64,000 nucleotides of DNA from Psychrobacter aestuarii (lineage in GTDB: Bacteria; Pseudomonadota; Gammaproteobacteria; Pseudomonadales; Moraxellaceae). Shown here piece by piece: positions 9,286 through 18,900 of the stretch; position 1 is the first letter of the stretch; every line of letters starts with the position of its first letter. Below the pieces are notes generated by a model. It was not told the origin of the DNA. It saw only the letters and a list, made by a program, of their open reading frames with translations, and did no database searches. Both the position numbers and the translations under genes were made by a program. The stretch lies in assembly GCF_904846035.1 (NCBI RefSeq), contig NZ_CAJGYT010000001.1:2666001-2730000 (forward strand). Direction: 5' to 3'.

Positions 9286-10599
9286 TTATTGCGCCGCCAC
9301 CGACCATACAGGTGAGCGGATGATGCCATCGCCTGTCTTGGTCAAGGTCGTACCATCGCTCAGTGACTTGATGGTCAGTGCGCCTTTGCTGCCTTGTTTG
9401 GTCGCGATGACCACACGCTTGCCACTCGGTGAGAAGCTCGGCGCTTCATCAAGCCCTGTGCCGCCAAAGCTGGCAACGTTGCCGCCGCCGCTGGTCATCA
9501 CCGCCGCCGACCGACCACTTAGATAGGCAATCTGACTGCCATCAGCATTGAACTGCGGCGTGGTTGCATAGCCGCCTCTAGAGATTTGCTGAATGCTACC
9601 TGAGCCAAAGTTATAGCGGTAGATGCGCGGTTGGTTGTTCTTTTCATTGTCATACACAAACGCAAACGATTGACCATCAGGGGCGTAGCTTGGCTGCCAG
9701 CCTTTGGTCAGTCTGCGCGGTGTGCCGCCGCTGGCGCTGATTTCATAGATATTGGTACCGCCTTCGTGCGTACCTGAAAACAAAATGCGTCCGCCATCAG
9801 GAGAGAATGAGGGGCTTAGGCTTGAGCCGTTGACTCTGGTGATGGCATTGGCACCGCCGCCATTGACGTTTTGGACATAGATGACCGCATAGGACTTGTC
9901 ACGCTGCACCGCATAGGCGATACGCTTGCCATCGGGTGACCATGCTGGCGAGAACATCGAGCCTTGTACTTCGCTGATGGTGGTTTCGTTTTCGCCAGTC
10001 GCGTCCATGACCTTGATGCGCGAGACTTTTTTCGCGCCGATGCCTGACTCTTCAATATAAGCAATGCGTCCAGCAAAGTCGCTTGGCTCACCTGTGATGA
10101 GGTGATGCACATTGTCCGCGATGACGTTCGCGGCATAGCGCATGCTATTGGCGTCACGTTTTGACTTGAGCGTTTGCTTGCCTTCTATTGCGCGCCCTGT
10201 TTGCGTATTCACCACTTCATAGTCGATGACCACTTCGCTGCCTACGGTGCGCGTATTGCCCACGACCACATAAGGAATGGCGATACTTTGCCACAGTTGC
10301 AGTTTACTTGCCACCTCACGGCTGGTGTGCGGCTGCTCTGGTAGGTTTTGACTGGTGGTCTTTAAGTCAGTGTTGAGCACTTTGGTGGCAATTGGGGAGA
10401 TGACCGTGTCACCCGCAAAAGGTACAAAGGCAACCTGATTGCTTTGTACAGGAATGGTGTAATCCAAATCTAAATTTACAGGCGCAGCAGCGGCATAAGG
10501 CGCAGCACTTGCCATCATTACCGCGCTAACAAGGGGTAACAGATAGGGTTTGCCAAACGTGCTTTTTTTACGGGCTGGTTTATGAGTAATGACTGACAA
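9286..10599 (-). CDS. tolB: Tol-Pal system periplasmic protein TolB
   Basis: Periplasmic beta-propeller of the Tol-Pal system, which couples TolQRA to Pal during cell division. I place the start at a TTG (10599) because AGGAG stands 8 bases before it; no ATG gives a full signal peptide. The protein then begins MSVITHKPARKKS and has a Sec signal peptide ending near AAPYAAAA. An N-terminal alpha/beta domain is followed by WD40-like PD40 repeats (SPAWSPDGKRIAYA, SPSFSPDGGRILFSG, APSFSPSGKRVVIAT). A farther upstream TTG at 10620 is in frame but poorly placed. It is last in the tol operon; pal does not follow before the terminator. Confidence 0.94.
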   Translation of the reverse strand: MSVITHKPARKKSTFGKPYLLPLVSAVMMASAAPYAAAAPVNLDLDYTIPVQSNQVAFVPFAGDTVISPIATKVLNTDLKTTSQNLPEQPHTSREVASKLQLWQSIAIPYVVVGNTRTVGSEVVIDYEVVNTQTGRAIEGKQTLKSKRDANSMRYAANVIADNVHHLITGEPSDFAGRIAYIEESGIGAKKVSRIKVMDATGENETTISEVQGSMFSPAWSPDGKRIAYAVQRDKSYAVIYVQNVNGGGANAITRVNGSSLSPSFSPDGGRILFSGTHEGGTNIYEISASGGTPRRLTKGWQPSYAPDGQSFAFVYDNEKNNQPRIYRYNFGSGSIQQISRGGYATTPQFNADGSQIAYLSGRSAAVMTSGGGNVASFGGTGLDEAPSFSPSGKRVVIATKQGSKGALTIKSLSDGTTLTKTGDGIIRSPVWSVAAQ

Positions 10600-10738
10600 A
10601 ATATAAACTCCTAAAATCAAGTATTTATTGTTGTAGGCGATATCGTGCAGCGCCTGATGTCCATAAAGTAATGCAATATCAAAGGGGATACAAGTGGCAC
10701 GCTGTAAACGACAAACCTCTACACTATCTTATGCCCAT

Positions 10739-11122
10739 TTAATTTTGACCGCGAAAGAGTATTTTAAATGTGGGATATTTGGGGTCGCTGCTGTCAATCG
10801 GAAAGCGCCCAACGGCGCGTATGGCAGCAATTGCCGCCTGAGCATGCGCGTCATTGCTTGAGGCGTGTACAGCAGTCACATACCCTTGGCTATTTACTGT
10901 AATGGTGAGGGCCGTCACCACGGTTTTAGAACAGCTGCATGTCGGCGCGACGAACTTACTGCGAATTAATTGCAAAATTTGGGCATTGTTGTTGGCTTGA
11001 GCGTCACTGTCTGTACGGACAGGGATATCCATTGGCATCGAATCTGCATACAGTGGCGGCGCAGCACATATGAGGGCTATGGCAATAACCAAACGACAGG
11101 GGGTATGTATCCTTATCGACAA
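10739..11122 (-). CDS. Secreted TolA domain III-like protein (tandem duplicate within tol operon)
   Basis: Lies between tolA and tolB. The C-terminal 85 residues closely match the C-terminal domain of the neighbouring TolA: SSNDAHAQAA, IRAVGRFPIDS and DPKYPTFKILFRG against VRAVGRFPIDS and DPKYPTFTVTFRG. The TolA membrane anchor and coiled coil are absent; instead there is a Sec signal peptide ending near PPLYADS. I choose the TTG at 11122 because GGAG stands 8 bases upstream, the same layout as tolB. The first ten residues, MSIRIHTPCR, resemble the TolB start MSVITHKPAR. A CSC pair near residue 62 is not in TolA. Likely a free periplasmic TolA C-domain; function unknown. A TTG at 11146 is an alternative start. 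Confidence 0.82.
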   Translation of the reverse strand: MSIRIHTPCRLVIAIALICAAPPLYADSMPMDIPVRTDSDAQANNNAQILQLIRSKFVAPTCSCSKTVVTALTITVNSQGYVTAVHASSNDAHAQAAIAAIRAVGRFPIDSSDPKYPTFKILFRGQN

Positions 11123-11260
11123 AACAAAAACTCCAGCAATCCTCAAAAAGGAATAGACTGAACAAATATAAGCTTTATGTCAATAAATAAATGTCATTTG
11201 AGCAGATAAGTCCAATGTTTAGGACTATAAGACAAAATATAGTCTGTCTTTGTTGGCTGA

Positions 11261-12274
11261 TTAATTGCTACCACGGAAGGTAACGGTGAAGGTAGGGTAT
11301 TTAGGGTCATCACTGTCAATCGGGAAGCGACCCACAGCGCGTACCGCCGCAACCGCCGCTTGCGCGTGTGCGTCATTACTAGACGCGGCAACGCCTGTGA
11401 CATTGCCGCCACTGTCCACGGTAATCGTCAATCTTGTACTGCTAGTAGCGCCCTTTGCGCCTGGAGGCGGCGTGAATCTGCTGCGAATCAGACTGACAAT
11501 CTCTGAATTGCTCGCGCCACTACTGCCACCTGCATTGTTGCTGTTGCCAGTACGCGGGCTGGTGGCTTGGCTATTTGAACCAGTAGAGGTTGATATGCCA
11601 TCGCTCAAATCAAACACTCGACCCGTATTGCCTGAGCCTGAGTCGTTACTGTTATTTCGCGGCGGTGCTTCGGGTTGTTCGACACGCCCAGAAGTTGCAC
11701 GGCGTGCTTGATAGTCGTCTAGTCTGCGTTGCAGTGCTTCTTGGTCGCGGCGGCGTTGTTCATTCACATCCTCGAGGCGCTCATTAGCGGCAGATTCTTG
11801 CTCGCGCACCCACGCTTCACTTTCACGCTCGTACTGCTGCATCTCTTCGAGAATTTGTTGCTGTTGCTCCTCGCTCATGAGTAATGGGCGGTTGTCACTG
11901 GTATAGACAGGTTCATTGGACTCGGTGAATATCGGCTGGCGCTGCGGGCTGGGATTGACATTATCACTGCCATCACTGGGCGCTGTCATGGCACTGCTGT
12001 CAGTTGCGCTATCGCTTTGGCTGCTGGCGGCGGCTTGGGCGGCAGCACGATTGGCGAGCACTTGCCCTTGGATGGCAGCGAGCTGCTCGGGTGAGACCAT
12101 GGTCGTCTCAAGGCTGCCAGTGGGCGTCAAATCATCGGCTTGATAGTTATAAATCAGCAGTCCCAAGATGATGCCATGCGCGAGCAGACTCAACAAGGTG
12201 GGCGCGGACAGACCGTCACCTTTTGGCGGAACAGGAACAAAGACGCTCGGAGCTGTATTCATGGCACGTATCAT
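11261..12274 (-). CDS. tolA: Tol-Pal system protein TolA
   Basis: Inner-membrane protein spanning the periplasm and linking the TolQR motor to TolB/Pal. One N-terminal membrane helix (LLSLLAHGIILGLLIYNY, residues about 27-44) is followed by a charged Gln/Glu/Arg-rich coiled coil (EEQQQQILEEMQQYERE to LQRRLDDYQARRAT). A Ser/Asn/Gly-rich linker leads to the C-terminal domain III (SLIRSRFTPPPG to the end), the part that binds TolB, Pal and phage or colicin proteins in model species. 337 residues; ATG at 12262 (MNTAPSV) is an alternative start. It follows tolR by 23 bases. Confidence 0.93.
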   Translation of the reverse strand: MIRAMNTAPSVFVPVPPKGDGLSAPTLLSLLAHGIILGLLIYNYQADDLTPTGSLETTMVSPEQLAAIQGQVLANRAAAQAAASSQSDSATDSSAMTAPSDGSDNVNPSPQRQPIFTESNEPVYTSDNRPLLMSEEQQQQILEEMQQYERESEAWVREQESAANERLEDVNEQRRRDQEALQRRLDDYQARRATSGRVEQPEAPPRNNSNDSGSGNTGRVFDLSDGISTSTGSNSQATSPRTGNSNNAGGSSGASNSEIVSLIRSRFTPPPGAKGATSSTRLTITVDSGGNVTGVAASSNDAHAQAAVAAVRAVGRFPIDSDDPKYPTFTVTFRGSN

Positions 12275-12297
12275 CGCATAGATCTATAAAGTAGCCG

Positions 12298-12753
12298 TTA
12301 CTGAGGCATGGGCAGTGGCTTGCCTGTCAACAGACCAACCTTTTGCACCCCTGCTTGTTGTAATTTTGCCATAAGTGACATAATCGCACCGTATTGATTG
12401 TTTTGATCGGCGTTAATCATCACTTGAACGGGGGCTTCGCCTGCATTTTGGTTTTGGGTTTGCAGGTTAGAGAGGATATTAATCAGCTCCGCTTCCGTAA
12501 TCGGCATATCGACATTGTTTTCGTAGCTGATATACAGCTCGTTGCTGTCGGTTAGGGAGACAATCACAGGCAGCTGCTGCTGGCTTAGCGTATTGGTTTG
12601 CTCTTTGGGCAAGTCCACATCCACGCCTGTGGTTAGCATTGGCGTCGTTACCATAAAAATAACCAGCAACACGAGCATGACGTCAATATAAGGCACGACG
12701 TTCATTTGCGCATTGAGCGCCGTTTTGCGGCGGGCAAAGGGGCTCGGTCTCAT
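12298..12753 (-). CDS. tolR: Tol-Pal system protein TolR (ExbD/TolR family)
   Basis: Proton-channel partner of TolQ. 151 residues with a basic cytoplasmic N-terminus, one membrane helix (VVPYIDVMLVLLVIFMVTTP) that contains the conserved proton-carrying Asp, and a periplasmic domain (VDLPKEQT onward). Its ATG overlaps the tolQ stop by 4 bases, indicating translational coupling. Confidence 0.95.
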   Translation of the reverse strand: MRPSPFARRKTALNAQMNVVPYIDVMLVLLVIFMVTTPMLTTGVDVDLPKEQTNTLSQQQLPVIVSLTDSNELYISYENNVDMPITEAELINILSNLQTQNQNAGEAPVQVMINADQNNQYGAIMSLMAKLQQAGVQKVGLLTGKPLPMPQ

Positions 12754-13466
12754 AGCCGTTGTCCTTGCATCGGCGCTGCTGCTGGCATTGGCACCGTATC
12801 CGTTTGCGTCTCGCGCTGGAGCATGCCTGTCATCTCATCACAAAATAGGGCGCGCGCATCATAGAGTAGGGCGGACTTGGCGGTAAAGTGGTTGTACGCA
12901 AGTACCGCAGGAATGGCAGCGAATAAGCCCATCGCGGTGGCAATCAAGGCTTCGGCAATACCAGGGGCAACGGCGGCAAGTGAGGCTTGCTCCGTTTGTG
13001 ACAAGCCTAAAAAGGCATTCATAATGCCCCATACCGTACCGAACAGACCGACATACGGCGCAACCGAGCCAATGCTGGCAAGGACGGCAATGCCAGACTC
13101 TAACAGCTGCTGCTGACGACCCAAGCCCACGCGCAGTTTGCGCTCTACGCCATCGATGATGTCGTCTTTTGGCTGTCCTTTTTTGTGCATGCGCAAGTAT
13201 TCAGAAAAGCCAACATAAAAAATCTGCTCTAGCCCCTGACGGTCAGGTGAGCCTTGAATGCCTTGATACAGCTTTGCCAAGTCTTCGCCCGACCAAAACC
13301 ACGTCTCAAACTGCGCGTCATAGCGCTTGGCAGTACCCAAACGACTGCTGAGCTGAAAAATCAGCACCCAGCTCAATAGCGAGGCGAATAACAGCAGCCC
13401 CATAACAATCTGCACCAGCAAGCTGGCTTGCATAATAAGGTCAATGATATTTAACGATTCAGGCAT
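12750..13466 (-). CDS. tolQ: Tol-Pal system protein TolQ (MotA/TolQ/ExbB family)
   Basis: Five-subunit proton channel component driving TolA. 238 residues with three membrane spans: near residues 14-38, then GIAVLASIGSVAPYVGLFGTV, then IAEALIATAMGLFAAIPAVLAYN. The last two carry the family motifs. First gene of the tol operon here; ybgC, often upstream elsewhere, is absent. Confidence 0.95.
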   Translation of the reverse strand: MPESLNIIDLIMQASLLVQIVMGLLLFASLLSWVLIFQLSSRLGTAKRYDAQFETWFWSGEDLAKLYQGIQGSPDRQGLEQIFYVGFSEYLRMHKKGQPKDDIIDGVERKLRVGLGRQQQLLESGIAVLASIGSVAPYVGLFGTVWGIMNAFLGLSQTEQASLAAVAPGIAEALIATAMGLFAAIPAVLAYNHFTAKSALLYDARALFCDEMTGMLQRETQTDTVPMPAAAPMQGQRL

Positions 13467-13937
13467 GTCACAGACTCACGGATAATGGGGTCAATACAGA
13501 TACGCGCACGTATCGCTCGCAAAATAGCGCGTCACTATACTATATATATTGGCGCACGGTAATGGGTATAAAAAATTATAACGACGCATAAAAGGACAAT
13601 AAAAACACCTTTGTACGTATCGTGCATTGCTTAGGTTTAATATGAGCAGCAGTAACGGCGCATACGCCTATAATATAGCCAATAGCGCGCGATAATAGCA
13701 AAAAGCATCGTAAGAATATATCTATAAAGTGCGGGGTCATATAGAGCATATAAAACGATTTATACGCATCAGGCATCGATAGCGATTGAATTCATAAGGC
13801 TGCTTCTCTAAAATGTTACGTTTTGTTAAAGCTGCCTGTTTGCGGGGCGTGTTGTGGGTGCGCGTCATCTACACTATAGCGCCTCAAAAGGCATAAACCA
13901 ATTTATCTTTAAGATAAACAAGCTAGGCGCGACATTT
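13467..13937. other. tolQ/permease divergent intergenic region
   Basis: About 470 bp between divergent genes. A TATAGT hexamer on the minus strand (13539-13534), with a poor TTACCG-like -35 eighteen bases upstream, is a possible tolQ promoter. No purine riboswitch core was found in front of the permease, although I looked for one. The element GTATCG recurs at 13510 and 13618 without clear meaning. Confidence 0.4.
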
Positions 13938-15233
13938 ATGAACGCAATTGAACGTTATTTTGGCATCAATGGTGACAATACCACGGTAAAGACCGAGATT
14001 ATTGCGGGTATTACCACTTTTTTAACGATGGCTTACATCATCTTTGTAAACCCGAACGTACTCTCAGAAGCGGGTATGGATAAGGGTGCGGTGTTTGTAG
14101 CCACCTGTCTTGCCGCAGCGGTTGGCTGCTTTATTATGGGTCTGTACGCCAGATTGCCTGTGGCGCTGGCACCAGGTATGGGTCTCAATGCCTTTTTTAC
14201 CTATGGCGTGGTACTTGGGATGGGTTACACTTGGCAAACCGCGCTCGGTGCGGTGTTCTTGTCAGGCTGTTTGTTCATTCTACTGAGCTTATTTAAAGTG
14301 CGTGAGTGGGTGATTAATGCCATTCCCCTGTGCCTAAAGCAAGGCATCGTGGCGGGTATCGGCGCGTTTTTGGGTTTTATTGCTCTGCAAAGCTCAGGCA
14401 TCATCGTCGGACAAGAAGCCACCCTCGTCAAACTGGGCGATATGAGCAGCTTTGCCCCCATGATGGCGGCGCTGGGCTTTTTTATTATTATCGGTCTGGT
14501 GTATAAGCAAGTTTCAGGCGCGGTGACGATTGGTATTTTGGTCATCACCATCATCAGCTTGCTGGTGGGACAGACGCAGTACAGCGGCATCATCAGTGCG
14601 CCGCCATCGATTGCCCCAACGCTCATGCAGCTGGACATCCGCGGCGCCTTTGACGTGGGCATGATTAGCGTGATTTTTGCGTTCTTATTCGTTGATTTGT
14701 TCGATACCACAGGCAGTCTGGTGGGTATTGCCAGTAAAGCGGGCTTGCTTGACAAAGACGGCAATATTCCGAATATGGACAAAGCGCTACTTGCGGATTC
14801 GACCGCGACTGTGACAGGCGCGATGCTCGGTACGTCATCGACCACCAGTTATATCGAAAGTGCCTCAGGGGTGGCTTCAGGTGGTCGTACGGGTCTGATG
14901 GCGGTGACCGTCGGCGTGATGTTCTTACTCAGTATCTTTTTTGCACCGCTGGCAGGTATGATTCCTGCGTATGCCACTGCAGGGGCGATATTTTATGTGT
15001 CGGTGTTGATGCTGTTTACGCTAAAAGACATCAACTGGGAAGATTTGACCGAAGCGGCACCTGTTGCGGTGGTCTTGATGCTCACTCCGCTGACGTACTC
15101 TATTGCTGATGGTATTGCGCTTGGCTTTATTACCTTTACGGCAGTGAAGTTTATGACGGGCAAATTCTCTGAAATCACCATACCTGTATGGATATTGACC
15201 GCAATTTTGTTGATAAAAATCGTTTTGTTATAG
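13938..15233 (+). CDS. AzgA-type purine (guanine/hypoxanthine) permease, NCS2 superfamily
   Basis: Inner-membrane purine:cation symporter. The start is taken at ATG 13938 (MNAIERYFGINGDNTTVKTE), the normal family N-terminus, giving 431 residues. Family signatures: EIIAGITTFLTMAYIIFVNP, LAPGMGLNAFFTYGVV, and the substrate-site segment LFDTTGSLVGIASKAGL followed by LGTSSTTSYIESASGV. About 13 hydrophobic segments. The preceding in-frame stretch from 13854 is not homologous in character and is excluded. Guanine, hypoxanthine or adenine preference cannot be settled by eye. Confidence 0.9.
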   Translation: MNAIERYFGINGDNTTVKTEIIAGITTFLTMAYIIFVNPNVLSEAGMDKGAVFVATCLAAAVGCFIMGLYARLPVALAPGMGLNAFFTYGVVLGMGYTWQTALGAVFLSGCLFILLSLFKVREWVINAIPLCLKQGIVAGIGAFLGFIALQSSGIIVGQEATLVKLGDMSSFAPMMAALGFFIIIGLVYKQVSGAVTIGILVITIISLLVGQTQYSGIISAPPSIAPTLMQLDIRGAFDVGMISVIFAFLFVDLFDTTGSLVGIASKAGLLDKDGNIPNMDKALLADSTATVTGAMLGTSSTTSYIESASGVASGGRTGLMAVTVGVMFLLSIFFAPLAGMIPAYATAGAIFYVSVLMLFTLKDINWEDLTEAAPVAVVLMLTPLTYSIADGIALGFITFTAVKFMTGKFSEITIPVWILTAILLIKIVLL

Positions 15234-15971
15234 ATTTTCTTGTTTTTTTATAAAAAAAGTTGTCTAAAAGGTAGCATTTGCAGTTATTTTTGTGTATTTT
15301 ACTGCCCTGAACACGGCGGCTGTTATGCCCAATCGGCAGCGCTGTGGAACAGGACAAGCATGGCGGTAGGGTTCGTTTTTTTTGACCGTTTTTTTGACTA
15401 AGGTCACACAGTAAAAGCGCACGCCGCCGCCTTGCAGTCGGGTTTTATAAGAAAGAAGGAGAGTTTTACCTAAGCCTATAATTTAGTTAGGTTTTAAAAA
15501 AAGTCTGTGCTAGTATAGCTAAGTTAAGCGCATCACCTCAATCAACGCCGTAGAGGTTTTTCTTATAGTGAATCAGTTTCAACCAGAAGGACAATAAAGC
15601 CCTGATACGCATCAGACCGCTGTCTCTTCACCTCCTTTCACTACGAACGAGAAGAAGGCACTAATGCCGCTTAACTGTTCATTGTTGCCTTCGTATTGTT
15701 AGCGTAGTACGTCTAACGTTCGACGACATACTAAACTGTTTTCAGTGTACGCTGGATTTACTCGTTTTGTGATGGCGTTGTTAGACCTTATATCGTTATT
15801 GATACAATCGTTTGTTGTCTGAGTTTAGGTTAGTCCAGTTTGACGCTTCATTGTTACTGATGATTCGGTCACCTATCTTCTATTCTCTAAATTTAGTCAG
15901 CGCTATTGCATCAACTTAAGGTCGTCTCGTCTCATCTATTATGTTTTATAAACGATAGTTGTGGAGTTGGT
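15234..15971. other. Long non-coding region before putA
   Basis: 738 bp with no convincing gene. A TG-N-TAGTAT extended -10-like element at 15508-15516 would give a putA leader of about 450 bases if used. The remainder is free of long open frames and shows only short hairpins such as GGCA-CTAA-TGCC at 15657-15668. Confidence 0.4.
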
Positions 15972-18900
15972 ATGAACCCAATAGACAAATTTACCCCAAA
16001 AGAGCCCATTTTGTTTTCACCGACAGAGTTGCTAAACCCAAAGCATCTCGAGCAGTCGTCGGCGGCGTTGTATTCTTATATTTCCCCATTGTATTGTGCG
16101 CCAGAAGAACGCTGGCTCGGTGAGCTATTGCCTTTGGCAAAGCCAACCGATGACGAGCGTCAAAATGCAGCAGACCAGACGCGTGCGCTGGTTGAGCATG
16201 TGCGTAACAACAATAAAGCCGTCAAAATGGTTGACTCATTACTGCTTGAGTACAGCCTAGATACCCAAGAAGGTATCTTGCTCATGAGCTTGGCAGAAGC
16301 CTTGATTCGTGTGCCTGACAACTACACCGCTGACGCGCTTATCCGCGACAAGATGAGTGTGGCTGACTGGAAAAAACACTTAAAAGACGACAACGGTCTG
16401 ATTGTCAATGCCTCAACATGGGGTTTGATGATGACGGGTCGTGTGGTCAGTATTGATCACAACACCACCGCGGCAGGCTTTTTGGATCGCATGACCAAAA
16501 AAATGGGCGAGCCAATGATTCGTAGTGCCATGCAAAAGGCGATGCGTATCATGGGTCACCAGTTCGTTCTTGGTGAGACCATTGAAAGCGCCAACCGTAA
16601 CAGCCAGCCATACCGTAACAAAGGCTACACCTATTCATTCGATATGCTGGGTGAAGCGGCGATTACGCACAAAGATGCTGAAAAATACTTCAACTCGTAC
16701 TTGCACGCGATTAAAGCGACGGCAAACGTGAAAGTAGAAGAAGGCATGCCAAAGCCGTCAGTCTCTATCAAGCTGTCAGCACTGCACCCACGCTATGAAG
16801 CGACCCAAGAAGCGCAAGTGCTTGGCTTGTTGCGTCAGCGCTGCTTGCTGCTGATCGAAGCGGCTCGTGAAGTGAATGTCGATATCAGTATCGATGCTGA
16901 AGAAGCAGACCGTTTAGAGATTTCACTAAAACTGTTCGAATCACTGTACCGTGACCCATTAACCAAAGGTTGGGATGGTCTGGGTCTGGTTGTTCAAGGC
17001 TACTCAAAACGTGCGATTGCTGTATTTGCATGGCTTGCGCGTTTGGCAAAAGAAGAAGGCGACCGTATCCCTGTACGTCTGGTAAAAGGCGCATACTGGG
17101 ATTATGAAATCAAGCTTGCACAGCAAAAAGGCTTGGTCGGTTATCCAGTATGGACACGTAAAGAAGGCACAGATACCGCCTATCTTGCGTGCGCACGCTT
17201 CTTGTTGTCTGACCACTTGCGCGGCTTGATTTGGCCACAGTTTGCCACGCACAACGCGCACACCTTGGCATCTGTGATGACCATGAGCACGCACAAAGAG
17301 TTTGAGTTCCAGCGTCTACACGGCATGGGCGATGCGCTATACGACCACATTTTGCAGGCGTATAACATCCCTGTACGTATCTACGCTCCAGTGGGCGCGC
17401 ACAAAGACTTGCTACCATACTTGGTACGCCGTCTGCTAGAAAACGGTGCCAACAGCTCGTTTGTTCACCAGTTACTAGACAAGTCGTACCCAATCGACAA
17501 GCTGACGGTGCATCCATACGACAAGCTGACAGCAAACGCCACCTTGCGTAACCAAAGCATCGTGATGCCACTCGACATCTATGGCGATCGCCGTGCAGGA
17601 TTTGGTCCGAACATCTTTGTTGAGTCACAATGGCATCCGTTTAAAGATGCGATTGACAGCCACATCACCAAGCAGTGGCACGCCATGCCTATCATCAATG
17701 GCAACAGTCTGGACAAAACGGCCAATGCAGCACTAGAGGACCATCCAGTACACGCGCCTTGGGATCATGCTGTACAGGCAGGCACAGTCACGTATGCCAA
17801 TGCTGATGTCGCCAAGCAAGCGGTACAAGCGGCGATTGACGGTCAAGCAGAATGGCAAGCGTTCCCAGCCGCAAAGCGTGCTGATATCTTGCGCAAAATT
17901 GCGGACTTAATAGAAGACCATTACGCTGAGTTCATGGCGTTGTGTCACGTCGAAGCGGGTAAGACCACCCAAGACAGCATCGATGAAGTACGTGAAGCGG
18001 TAGATTTCTGTCGTTTTTACGCCAACGAAGCTGAGCGTCTAGACGAGAAGTCTTACAGCTTTACCGACCTTGATGGCAATGAGATGCATCAGGTGTACCG
18101 CGCACGTGGTACGTTCGTCTGTATCAGCCCATGGAACTTCCCATTGGCAATTTACACGGGTCAGATTGTTGCTGCACTTGCGGCAGGTAACACCGTGGTT
18201 GCAAAACCTGCTGAACAAACCAGCTTGATTGCGCATTTTGCAGCGCAGCTCATGTACCAAGCAGGTGTACCTGCAGGCGCACTACAGTTCATCACTGGTG
18301 CAGGCGAAGTCGGTGCGGCATTGACCACAGCGGACAACCTAGCAGGCGTTATCTTTACAGGTTCAACGCAAACGGCGCAGCGCATCAACCAAAGCCTAAA
18401 CAGCAAAGACTATGCAGGTCGCGAATTGCCAATCTTGATCGCAGAAACGGGCGGTCAGAACGCCATGATTGCTGATTCAACGGCATTGCCTGAGCAGGTG
18501 GTACGTGATGCGGTGATGTCAGCGTTTGGTTCAGCAGGTCAGCGCTGTTCAGCGTGTCGTATCCTGTGCGTACAAGAAGAAGTCGCAGATGAGATGATTG
18601 AGCTGCTAAAAGGTCACATGTCAGAGCTTATCGTTGGTAATCCACTAGAGATTTCAACGGATGTGGGTCCTGTCATTGACGCTGATGCGAAGCATGGATT
18701 GGACGCACACATCGAGCGTATGCGCGATGAGTCAACCACGAGCATCATCAGCCAGACGCCAGTCAACAACAGCTCAGCTGTCGGCACAGAGCATACCTTT
18801 GTCTTGCCAACGGCGATTGAAGTACAAAACATCGATGTCATCGGTGGTGAGCACTTCGGTCCTATCCTGCACGTATTGCGTTATCAAGCGCGTGACTTGG

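Noticed and set aside
13467..13937. Purine riboswitch in front of the permease
   Set aside because: No conserved purine-riboswitch core or suitable three-way junction could be found in the leader.
14225..14845. 206-codon minus-strand frame opposite the purine permease
   Set aside because: A long shadow frame in a membrane-protein gene; its Ser/Ile/Pro-rich sequence resembles no protein, and the plus-strand gene is certain.
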